Source: Fretibacterium sp. | GTDB taxonomy: Bacteria > Synergistota > Synergistia > Synergistales > Aminobacteriaceae | Length of the DNA stretch: 42,730 bases | Assembly: GCA_012520235.1 (NCBI GenBank) | Contig: JAAYOR010000052.1 | Location: 1 to 42,730, forward strand | Reading direction: 5' to 3' | In this document: positions 14,906 through 22,046 of the stretch, piece by piece | Layout: every line of letters starts with the position of its first letter | Position numbering within the stretch: the stretch's first letter is position 1 | Translations under genes and position numbers: made by a program | Notes under the pieces: model-generated | Told to the model about the DNA's origin: nothing | The model's database searches: none | What the model saw: the letters and a program-made list of their open reading frames with translations, nothing else

Positions 14906-17479
14906 TTGACCTATTCAATAAAAGATCGCTTTAATACCCGTATCACGTCGGATCATCTGGAGCCTCTTTCTGAACCCCGCCTTTCGGAAAACGCGCTCTG
15001 GCTTCTGGCTCAGCGCTATTTTGTGCAACGTTGGGACCCCATAACTCAAGAGCTCCGTAAGGAGAAGAGCTTTGAGGAGTTTTCACTGCGCATAGCCCGC
15101 ACTCTTGCGAGCGCCGAGACGCTCTACCTGGATGCCGATGCTCCCGACTCTCTTGCCTGGCTCCACACTTTGGAGAAGAACATCGCATACGACATCCTTG
15201 AGCGTCGTTTTCTCTTCAACTCCCCCTGCCTGTTCAGCTCTGCCGCGGGCCTGACTGTTGTGCCTGAGTTTGCAGAGCTTCTCTATAAAAAAACAGAGGC
15301 CATGACCTTTGGAGACTACGCACGGCTTTTTGGCGCCAGGACAAAGAATCAGCAGCTGTTTGCCTGTTTTGTCATCGACATCCCGGACAGCATTGAGGGG
15401 ATTTTCGAGTCCGTCAAGGACGCCAGCGTTATCAGCAAATTCGGAGGTGGGGTCGGGGGCAATTTCGGGCATTTGAGGGAGCATGGCTCCGAGATCAGTG
15501 GGGGAACCGGGGGCAAAGCCTCCGGCCCTGTCTCCTTCATGGAGACCTGGAACACCATGGGCGCCGTTGTCGTCCAGGGAGGTAAGAGGCGTGCTGCCCT
15601 GATGGGGATGCTGTTCGACAACCATCCGGATATCTTCCGCTTCATTGATTCCAAGACGGAGGATGGCAAGCTCTCTTACTTCAATATCTCCGTGGCCTTA
15701 TCGGACGCTTTGATGGAGGCTGCTGCTGAGGATGGCCCCTTCCATCTGCGCTCTCGTGCCGACGGAGCAATCGTCCGGACAATCAAGGCGCGTGACCTTC
15801 TGGACCATCTCTGTGAGAGTGCCTGGAAAAGGGGGGACCCGGGCGTGTTCTTCATCGACCGGGCTCAGCAGGACAACATTCTGAAAAAGGATCCCGACTG
15901 GGTTATCGAGTCCACCAACCCCTGTGGGGAGCAGCCCTTGCCCAACTACACGAGCTGCAACCTGGGGTCCATCAACGTGGAGGCTTTTGTCAATGACGGT
16001 GAGTTTGACTGGGGCAAATTCCAGGACCAAGTCTTCCGCTCCCTCTACTATCTGGACCTGGTGATTGACGCCTGCAGTTATCCATTGCCCAAGATAGGGG
16101 ATAGGACCCGTAAGATCCGACCTGTTGGTCTGGGGATCATGGGGCTGGCTGATGCCGCTATCCTGCAGGATCTTGTCTACGGAAGCCCGGAGTTCTCCGC
16201 TCATTGCCAGGCCCTCAGCACCTGTATGGCCGCCTCCGCTTTGCACGCTACTGTACAGATGGTCGAGGATGGAAAAGAGCCTTTCCCGGAGAGCTTTTTG
16301 GTGCGGGAGCTCTTTGACGACTTTCGCATGGAAGTGGAGGGCCCCGGCCTGTTCAATGAGGGAGGACTTTTCAGTGACGAATGGTTCCAGGCGCTCTCGA
16401 AGGAGGAGTACGATCAACTGATAGAGCGCATGAGAGGCTCTGAGACGATCCCCAAAACCCTGATAAACACGCTTGCCTCCATGAGAGAGAACTGTTCGGG
16501 GCTCTCCTTTCATGAGGCCAGGAAGACGTTGAAGGCCCTGGTGAACGGGAGGCTGCGCAACAGCCGCCGTCTTTCCATCGCCCCGACCGGTTCCATCTCC
16601 ATGATCCTTGATGCCAGCGCTGGTATTGAGCCCAATTTTGCCTGGTCCTGGAACCGCCATATTGCCAAGGTTGACGGGACGGGAACGGAACAGCGCGATT
16701 TCTGGCATAAGCTTCTCTCCCCGGAGCAGCGGGAGGAGTTCCGCAAGACTGGCGTCTTGGAGGACAGACGTTTTGTCACCGCTTACGACATCTCCACGGA
16801 GCAGCATGTGGAAATAACCGGGCTCTTCGCTCAGGTAGTGGACAGCGGGATCAGTAAGACGGTCAACCTGCCTAACTCCGCCTCGGTTGAGGACGTCAGG
16901 CGGGTCTATGAATCCTGCTACGCTCTGGGCTGCAAGGGGATCACTATTTACCGTGACGGCTCACGTTCGTTCCAACCCATCGAGATCAAAAAGGAGGAAC
17001 CCAAGGGCCTGGGGACCCAGCGCGTCAAGGAGCGCCCTGGTCTCGTCGTCTTCGGTAAGACCATCAAGGAGAGCACGCCCTGGGGCAGCATCTACATTAC
17101 CCTGAATTTTGACGGCCCCGATCCCTTTGAGACCTTCATCACTGTGGGTAAGAGCGGCTCCGAGCTTAAGGCTATGACCGAAGCCCTCTCACGGGTCATC
17201 TCCATCGGCCTGCGCTCGGGCGGCAAACTTGAGGACTTCATCGACACCTTGAAAGGGCTCTCCGGGAAAGAGTACTGGATGTTCGGGTTTGACGAAGAGC
17301 ATGTGGCCCGCTCCATCCCTGACGCCATCGCGCTCCTGCTGGAAAAGCTCCTGGAGAGAGAGGACAGCCTGCCCTCTCCCAGGGGAGGAGCCGTCGCCTG
17401 CCCGGACTGCAGCGCGCCATTGGAGATGGTCTCAGGCTGCGCTTATTGTTTCAGCTGCGGTTACAGCCCCTGCAAGTAA
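14906..17479 (+). CDS. nrdJ: Adenosylcobalamin-dependent (class II) ribonucleoside-diphosphate reductase
   Basis: The protein has 857 residues from the chosen start. It makes deoxyribonucleotides using coenzyme B12 as radical source, so it works with or without oxygen. The key cysteines are in place: C154 in LFACFV and C351 as the redox pair, and C340 in NPCGEQPL as the thiyl-radical site. C340 and C351 are 11 apart, as in the Thermotoga enzyme. FGGGVGGNFG and GTGGKASGPVSF mark the active-site barrel. The C-terminus carries a CPDC...CAYCFSCGYSPC zinc-finger-like tail that probably re-reduces the active site. I see no ATP-cone. I prefer TTG at 14906, which has GAAGGAGAG about 7 bases upstream; an in-frame GTG at 14885 lacks a ribosome-binding site. 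The gene stands alone behind a long structured gap. Confidence 0.95.
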   Translation: MTYSIKDRFNTRITSDHLEPLSEPRLSENALWLLAQRYFVQRWDPITQELRKEKSFEEFSLRIARTLASAETLYLDADAPDSLAWLHTLEKNIAYDILERRFLFNSPCLFSSAAGLTVVPEFAELLYKKTEAMTFGDYARLFGARTKNQQLFACFVIDIPDSIEGIFESVKDASVISKFGGGVGGNFGHLREHGSEISGGTGGKASGPVSFMETWNTMGAVVVQGGKRRAALMGMLFDNHPDIFRFIDSKTEDGKLSYFNISVALSDALMEAAAEDGPFHLRSRADGAIVRTIKARDLLDHLCESAWKRGDPGVFFIDRAQQDNILKKDPDWVIESTNPCGEQPLPNYTSCNLGSINVEAFVNDGEFDWGKFQDQVFRSLYYLDLVIDACSYPLPKIGDRTRKIRPVGLGIMGLADAAILQDLVYGSPEFSAHCQALSTCMAASALHATVQMVEDGKEPFPESFLVRELFDDFRMEVEGPGLFNEGGLFSDEWFQALSKEEYDQLIERMRGSETIPKTLINTLASMRENCSGLSFHEARKTLKALVNGRLRNSRRLSIAPTGSISMILDASAGIEPNFAWSWNRHIAKVDGTGTEQRDFWHKLLSPEQREEFRKTGVLEDRRFVTAYDISTEQHVEITGLFAQVVDSGISKTVNLPNSASVEDVRRVYESCYALGCKGITIYRDGSRSFQPIEIKKEEPKGLGTQRVKERPGLVVFGKTIKESTPWGSIYITLNFDGPDPFETFITVGKSGSELKAMTEALSRVISIGLRSGGKLEDFIDTLKGLSGKEYWMFGFDEEHVARSIPDAIALLLEKLLEREDSLPSPRGGAVACPDCSAPLEMVSGCAYCFSCGYSPCK

Positions 17480-17651
17480 CTTTTTTTATCCCTTCTCCTG
17501 CCCTCTTGTTCCAGCGTAAGGGACAAGCGCGGCCGGGGAGGGGCAAAAGTCCTTTGGCCTCCAACAAAATACGCAAAAATCAGGCTGCCCCCACCGGGAT
17601 TTGAAGCTACAATGAAAGACAGAGTCTTTCAGGACAGGAGGCGTGACGAAG

Positions 17652-18803
17652 GTGGATTCTCTCTGGGCCGGCACCAACTGGGAATTAATATTGTCAATCA
17701 TCGCAGGAAGCGCTTTTTTAGCCTTCCTGGGGGATTTCCTGGGCTATAAATACGGCAAGCAGAGGGTCTCTATCTTTGGCCTGCGTCCACGTTATACCAG
17801 CCATCTGATAACAGCTTTGACAGGGGTGTTTATCTCCGTCGCCATTTTGACCGTGATGTCCATCGTCTCCCAGGATATCCGCACAACGTTATTCAGCATG
17901 AAGTACGTCCAGCAGCAGCTTTTAAACCTCAACGTGGAGCTGCAGAAAAGCCGTTCCGACACGGAGCTGACGACAAATGAGCTGCATCATGCCCGAGCTC
18001 TTCTGGGAGAGCAGCAGGAATCGCTGCAGATGACGACGGTCAGCCTGGACCTGGCCCGTATGGACCTTGAATCCTTGCGTAACGATAGTCTCCTGCTGCA
18101 AAACGAAAAAAACGCCCTTGAGGCCGCCGTCAGCGCTTTGAGAGGGGAGTCCGACGAGCTCAAGCAAAAGCTGGAGACAATGAGGCAGGAGTCCATAGCC
18201 TTTCACGCCAACCTTCTCCTGGGCCAGCAGGCAGTTTTGCCAAACAGCTCCCGTGCCCGGATAGAGGCCGTGCTTGAGCTTCTAAAAAAAACCGTTACGG
18301 AGAACGTCCGGAGCAGCATCTCCGAGAACATCTTCACCTATGGCCGCTATGACCTCTCCATCATCTACGACCCCGAGGAGGAAGCGGAGATGATAGAGCA
18401 GCTCCTGATCGCCTCAGAGGACCGTTGTTACGTCCGGGCGCTCTGCGCGGAGAACGTTCCCTTTGGGGATCCGATTGAGATACGCCTGGACTATGGGCTC
18501 AGTCTCCTCATCTACCGCGAAGGAGAGCCTTTTTACCGCAAGGCAGTGGACCCGACCCGGTCGGGCTTTGACGCCGAGAAAGAGCTGCACTTCTTCCTCA
18601 GGGAACTCAAGAAGCAAGCCCTCCAGGACGGCATTTTGCCCGAGCCCTCGACCCATAACGTGGGCACCCTTGAGGGGGAAGATTTTTTTGACGCCGTGGA
18701 GCGCCTGAAGACAGTCCAGGCCCCCGTCATCATCAACGCCATCACCCTCCAGGACACCTACACGGAGGGGCCGGTGAAGATAAGAATCGAGATAGAGGAG
18801 TAG
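17652..18803 (+). CDS. DUF3084 membrane protein with coiled coil
   Basis: The protein has 383 residues from the chosen start. The N-terminus has two membrane segments (about residues 10-30 and 50-72) separated by a basic GYKYGKQRVSIFGLRPR loop, the hallmark of DUF3084. They are followed by a long heptad-rich coiled coil (about 85-195) and a mixed C-terminal domain with SIIYDPEEEAEM and INAITLQDTYTEG. The family is common in cyanobacteria and some anaerobes; its function is unknown. I chose GTG at 17652, 10 bases after AGGAGG (17636-17641). The GTG at 17643 is only 1 base from that site. The next gene starts 1 base after the stop, so this is the head of a tight run: DUF3084, GNAT, RNase HI, comF. 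Confidence 0.88.
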   Translation: MDSLWAGTNWELILSIIAGSAFLAFLGDFLGYKYGKQRVSIFGLRPRYTSHLITALTGVFISVAILTVMSIVSQDIRTTLFSMKYVQQQLLNLNVELQKSRSDTELTTNELHHARALLGEQQESLQMTTVSLDLARMDLESLRNDSLLLQNEKNALEAAVSALRGESDELKQKLETMRQESIAFHANLLLGQQAVLPNSSRARIEAVLELLKKTVTENVRSSISENIFTYGRYDLSIIYDPEEEAEMIEQLLIASEDRCYVRALCAENVPFGDPIEIRLDYGLSLLIYREGEPFYRKAVDPTRSGFDAEKELHFFLRELKKQALQDGILPEPSTHNVGTLEGEDFFDAVERLKTVQAPVIINAITLQDTYTEGPVKIRIEIEE

Positions 18804-18804
18804 C

Positions 18805-19218
18805 ATGAAGGACGGTTACCTTTTCTACGACAGCAAGTTTGCCGTCACAGCGGCAGAGCTGCAAGACCTTTATCGCTATACAGGATGGGGGCGAAGTCGT
18901 TCTATAGAGGGAATCGAAGCGATGCTTGAGCAGACGAGCCTTTGTTTTTCCGCTCGGTTTGCAGGGCAGCTCGTGGGCTTTTGCCGCATTTTGACGGATT
19001 TCGTCTACCGAGCTTCCCTGTGGGACGTCATGGTTCATCCCGCCCACCAGGGGAGGGGGCTGGGCAGCTCCCTGGTTGATTACGCTCTCACTCATCCCGC
19101 CATACAGAAGATCCCGATGGTCGTCACCTACACAAGCGAATGGAGAGCGTTCATGGCCTCTCGCGGGTTTCGCGACGGCGCGATGCTGATGTTGCGCTGT
19201 CCCATAGAGTACTCTTGA
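18805..19218 (+). CDS. GNAT-family N-acetyltransferase
   Basis: The protein has 137 residues, a full GNAT domain. The acetyl-CoA pyrophosphate-binding motif A is clear: LWDVMVHPAHQGRGLGSSLV, with QGRGLG. The N-terminal LYRYTGWGRSR and the C-terminal VTYTSEWRAFMASRGF are typical of small GNATs. The acceptor cannot be predicted. It begins 1 base after the DUF3084 stop and the RNase HI start lies 1 base after its own stop, so co-transcription is likely. Confidence 0.92.
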   Translation: MKDGYLFYDSKFAVTAAELQDLYRYTGWGRSRSIEGIEAMLEQTSLCFSARFAGQLVGFCRILTDFVYRASLWDVMVHPAHQGRGLGSSLVDYALTHPAIQKIPMVVTYTSEWRAFMASRGFRDGAMLMLRCPIEYS

Positions 19219-19219
19219 G

Positions 19220-19771
19220 ATGACGGGTAAAGACAGGGTAAAGAACAGGCCAAGAGTGATCATTCACACCGACGGAGGGGCCTCTCCCAACCCGGGGCTG
19301 GGCGGCTGGGCAGCCATCCTGACGGCTCCCTCGGCGGACCCTCTCCGACCTCGAAAACGTCGGGAGATCTACGGCACAGAGCGCGACACGACGAACAACA
19401 GGATGGAGCTGACTGCCGCCATCAGGGCGTTGGCTGCCTTGAAACGCTCCTGTTCGGTGGACCTTTACACCGACTCCACTTACCTGAGAAACGCCTTTGA
19501 AAAGAGCTGGCTGGAAAAATGGCGCAAAAATGGCTGGAAGACCGCGTCCAAACGCCCTGTGCTGAACCAGGACCTCTGGATGGAGCTCTGGGAATTGACG
19601 CAAAGACACCGTGTGCGCTGGCATTGGGTCAAAGGGCATGGGACGGACGAAGCAAACCTGCGCTGTGACCAGCTGGTGCAACAGGCCAAGAGGGAGTTTT
19701 TAACCTCTCCTCCCGATGTCCCAACGTCTTTTTCCAATGCCCCTTTGGAGCCCTCAGGGGAGGAACCCTGA
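19220..19771 (+). CDS. rnhA: Ribonuclease HI
   Basis: The protein has 183 residues; E. coli RNase HI has 155. It degrades the RNA strand of RNA-DNA hybrids. All catalytic residues are present: D18 (HTDGGA), E63 (NRMELTAAI), D85 (YTDSTYL), H140 (VKGHGT) and D150 (NLRCDQL). The basic handle region SWLEKWRKNGWK is also there. Compared with E. coli it has a short N-terminal extension, a basic insert RPRKRR before the second strand, and a Pro/Ser-rich C-terminal tail of ~25 residues. It starts 1 base after the GNAT stop. The comF start lies 1 base after its own stop. Confidence 0.96.
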   Translation: MTGKDRVKNRPRVIIHTDGGASPNPGLGGWAAILTAPSADPLRPRKRREIYGTERDTTNNRMELTAAIRALAALKRSCSVDLYTDSTYLRNAFEKSWLEKWRKNGWKTASKRPVLNQDLWMELWELTQRHRVRWHWVKGHGTDEANLRCDQLVQQAKREFLTSPPDVPTSFSNAPLEPSGEEP

Positions 19772-19772
19772 T

Positions 19773-20480
19773 GTGGGTCTGGAGCCCAGGTCAAACCTTG
19801 ACTTCTTCAGAAGAAGAGCTCCCGTGACGTTCCTCCGGGAGTTTTTCAAGCTGTCACTGAACCTGTTCTGGCCTGTCAGCTGCCCCATCTGCGGTCGTCT
19901 GGGCACGGTGCTCTGTGAGGGGTGTCTTACCCCTCTCTTTCGGATGCAGCTCCCACGCTGTCTCTCCTGCGGAGGGAGCGTTCCTTGCCCTTTACATCCC
20001 AATTCCCCTGAGATCCATTCGGGCGCCCTTTATGCAGGGCACATGAAAATTCTCATTCACCAGCTCAAGTACAAACGCTTTGCCTCCCTGGGGCCTCGGC
20101 TCGGATGGGGATTAGGCCAGGTGTTCACAGCACCGGTTGCAGACCTCTTGCTCCCTGTCCCCCTGCATTTGGGAAGCCCGCGCCGCTACAACCAAGCTGA
20201 AGGAATAGCCCTCGGGCTGAGCCGCGCCTGGGGGCTGGAGGTATGGAATGCGGCATGGTGGATGCGGCGGGTTGAGGCCCGCGTCAATCTGAAGAGGAGC
20301 GAGCGCCGCGCTCTGCCTTCCGATGTTTTTGAGGTTGACGGTCGGCTCAAAGGGCTGAGGGTCCTCCTTGTCGATGATGTCTCTACGACCGGAACGACGC
20401 TCTCCCGCCTGGCCTCCGCCTGCCGCAAAAAAGGGGCGGTTGTTGTAGGGGCTTATGTCCTTGCCCATGTTCCGGCATAG
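19773..20480 (+). CDS. comF: ComF/GntX-family phosphoribosyltransferase-like protein
   Basis: The protein has 235 residues from the chosen start. An N-terminal zinc-finger-like cluster (C37, C40, C48, C51, then C63, C66, C72) precedes a type I phosphoribosyltransferase fold with the PRPP loop VLLVDDVSTTGTT (about residues 195-208) and RYNQAEGIA (about 140), as in ComFC. In naturally competent bacteria ComFC is needed for uptake of transforming DNA. I chose GTG at 19773, which has GGGGAGGAA 8 bases upstream; an in-frame ATG at 19716 would overlap RNase HI by 56 bases without a ribosome site. In Bacillus comFC also lies just upstream of flgM. Here a toxin-antitoxin pair separates the two. Confidence 0.9.
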   Translation: MGLEPRSNLDFFRRRAPVTFLREFFKLSLNLFWPVSCPICGRLGTVLCEGCLTPLFRMQLPRCLSCGGSVPCPLHPNSPEIHSGALYAGHMKILIHQLKYKRFASLGPRLGWGLGQVFTAPVADLLLPVPLHLGSPRRYNQAEGIALGLSRAWGLEVWNAAWWMRRVEARVNLKRSERRALPSDVFEVDGRLKGLRVLLVDDVSTTGTTLSRLASACRKKGAVVVGAYVLAHVPA

Positions 20481-20519
20481 GGCTAAGGAACCACGGTCAG
20501 GGGCTCAAAACTGAGCGGG

Positions 20520-20711
20520 TTAAAAGATTGCCGGGATACCGGCCTGCCTGCAGAGGGCGTTTGCCGTGATGCGGTCGAAGGTCGTATGGCGTTTGACCGG
20601 AACCATCTTGCCCTTGCCGTTGCTGTAGATGCTGTGATTGCCGCCCTCTCTCTGCAGGAAAAATCCGTATTCTTCCAGGTGCCTCACGAGCTCGCGTCGG
20701 TTAACCGACAT
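20520..20711 (-). CDS. hicA: HicA-family mRNA interferase toxin
   Basis: The protein has 63 residues, typical for HicA. The double-stranded-RNA-binding-like fold is recognised by LVRHLEEYGFFLQREGGNHSIY, with catalytic H26 in GGNHSIY, then the conserved VPVKRHTTF and a C-terminal LCRQAGI. HicA cleaves mRNA when not held by HicB. Its start overlaps the end of hicB by 11 bases. The gene lies convergent to comF, 39 bp from its stop. Confidence 0.93.
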   Translation of the reverse strand: MSVNRRELVRHLEEYGFFLQREGGNHSIYSNGKGKMVPVKRHTTFDRITANALCRQAGIPAIF

Positions 20712-20937
20712 GCGACGCCCTCTCCGTGGGCACAGGGAGAGGTTCGAAGAGGAGCTGAGCCTGAGGCGGGACTTGCCCTGTCTCCAGATAAGCCTTCGTC
20801 ATCTCTTGGGCGGCATCCAGCAACATGGCCCGGCACTCCTCCAGAGTCGCCCCTTCCGTGATGACCTCCGGCCACTCAAGGAGCTGCCCCATGTAACCCG
20901 CCTCTATCTTCGTGTAACAAGCTGTGTAGGTTGTCAT
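20701..20937 (-). CDS. hicB: HicB-family antitoxin, short form
   Basis: The protein has 78 residues from the chosen ATG at 20937, which has AGAGG and GAGGAGG upstream. An in-frame ATG at 21006 would add 23 residues of unconserved sequence. The partial RNase H-like HicB fold is visible: YTACYTKIEAGYMGQLLEWPEVITEGATLEECRAM. It ends soon after LETGQVPP, so the usual C-terminal DNA-binding domain (ribbon-helix-helix or HTH) is absent and autoregulation by direct DNA binding is doubtful. The antitoxin comes first in this pair; in E. coli hicA comes first. Confidence 0.88.
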   Translation of the reverse strand: MTTYTACYTKIEAGYMGQLLEWPEVITEGATLEECRAMLLDAAQEMTKAYLETGQVPPQAQLLFEPLPVPTERASHVG

Positions 20938-21279
20938 CCTCTGTTCTTCCTCCTCATTGATCAAAGTTATCTTGCCCGATTGATAACTCAGGAAAGGTAG
21001 CGACATTCTTGACGGTCATAAAGTTTGCGAGCATAGAAACATCTTCCCCCCTGAGACATTATAACAACGATAACAATAATATTATCTCATTCGCTAATAC
21101 TATCGCATCGAACCATCGACTGGTTAACTTTATGAATGACGAATGACTCCGCACTTCCTTAAAGTCTCGCGCCAGAAACGCCGATAAAAACCCTAGTGAA
21201 GGAAAATGCCATTGTCGGCCAATAAATTTTAATTTTTTATAGAGCTTCAGAGTTTTTCTCAGGGAAGGGGAAGGTTTTC
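20938..21279. other. Divergent regulatory gap between hicB and flgM
   Basis: This 342-bp stretch has no gene. It holds an AT-rich block around 21055-21110 (TTATAATG on the minus strand is a possible -10 for hicBA), the sigma-28 promoter at 21160-21187, and an AT-rich flgM leader ending in a GGGGAAGG ribosome site. Confidence 0.7.
21160..21187 (+). promoter_or_regulatory. Sigma-28 (FliA/SigD) promoter of the flgM operon
   Basis: The -35 box TAAAGTCT (21160-21167; consensus TAAAGTTT) and the -10 box GCCGATAA (21180-21187; exact consensus) are separated by 12 bases, where the enteric consensus is 11. It points toward flgM, whose start codon is 92 bp further on. This fits late-class control in which sigma-28 drives its own anti-sigma factor and the hook-filament junction genes. 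Confidence 0.82.
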
Positions 21280-21564
21280 ATGATCGGAAAAGTTACCGGG
21301 TCTTATGGCCTTGACGCCTCAGGAAAATCGAGGGCCAAAAAGGGATACGGCGCAGGGAGTCCGTCCGACGGAGACAGCGCTGACTTCAGCTCTTTTGCCG
21401 TTGAGCTGGCCCGTGTGAACGCGGAGCTGAAAGCACTTCCTGACGTGCGCCAGGAGCTGGTTGCGGACCTCAAGGAGCAGGTGGAGGCAGGGGAGTACTA
21501 TCCTCCGCTTGAAGCTGTGGCCAGGCATCTTTATCTGGCAGGCATCCTGAACCTGGATGAATAG
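21280..21564 (+). CDS. flgM: Anti-sigma-28 factor FlgM
   Basis: The protein has 94 residues, the normal size. The C-terminal half carries the sigma-binding helices: RQELVADLKEQVEAGEYYPPLEAVARHL, matching the FlgM pattern of IKxxIxxGxYxxdxxxvAxxll. The N-terminal half is Gly/Ser-rich and probably disordered, as in FlgM exported through the hook. It holds sigma-28 inactive until hook completion, then leaves the cell. It is the first gene after the sigma-28 promoter, and flgN starts 11 bp downstream. Confidence 0.9.
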   Translation: MIGKVTGSYGLDASGKSRAKKGYGAGSPSDGDSADFSSFAVELARVNAELKALPDVRQELVADLKEQVEAGEYYPPLEAVARHLYLAGILNLDE

Positions 21565-21575
21565 CCCGAGAGGCT

Positions 21576-22040
21576 GTGAGAAAGCCGGTTGAAGACCTCG
21601 TCACAGTCATTCTGGATGAGGCCGATTGTCTGGACGAGCTCGTTGAGGTGGTGCAGGATCAGCGAGAGGCTCTGAAGAGCGAGGAGCACGACGAGCTTCA
21701 GGATCTGTTGCTGGAGCTACAGGACCTTCTCTTTGAGGCTAAGGCCATTGAAGTCAGGAGAGAAAAACTGGCGGCGGACCTGGCCTCGCTTTTGGGTTGC
21801 AGCACAAAAGCAGCGGATTTTGAAGCTCTTTTGACCGAGAGGGAGCGCGTCTTTTTTGAAGGGGCGGCAGATCGCCTGACTCAGGCCGTCTTTGCCTTGA
21901 AAGCCGAGATGGTCATCATCGGCGGTTTGGTTGAGCAAAGCGAACGTTTCAGTGCGATGCTCCTTTCAGAGTGGCGCCGCATTGAGGGTGGGATGCCTTC
22001 GGCCGAAGGTTCAGCCGGAGGATTGGATTTCAGGGGGTAG
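21576..22040 (+). CDS. flgN: FlgN-like flagellar export chaperone
   Basis: The protein has 154 residues, mostly helical and acidic, with coiled-coil heptads across LDELVEVVQDQREALKSEEHDELQDLLLELQDLLFEAKAIEVRREKL. This and its place between flgM and flgK identify it as the chaperone for FlgK and FlgL. Sequence conservation of FlgN is low, so the call rests partly on context. GTG start at 21576 with GAGAGG close upstream. flgK starts 6 bp after the stop. The chaperone would have to handle unusually large clients here. Confidence 0.85.
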   Translation: MRKPVEDLVTVILDEADCLDELVEVVQDQREALKSEEHDELQDLLLELQDLLFEAKAIEVRREKLAADLASLLGCSTKAADFEALLTERERVFFEGAADRLTQAVFALKAEMVIIGGLVEQSERFSAMLLSEWRRIEGGMPSAEGSAGGLDFRG

Positions 22041-22046
22041 GATTGG

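Noticed and set aside
21019-21026. A second perfect sigma-28 -35 box (TAAAGTTT) in the hicB-flgM gap
   Set aside because: No GCCGATAA-like box lies 10-13 bases downstream; the sequence there is AACATCTT.
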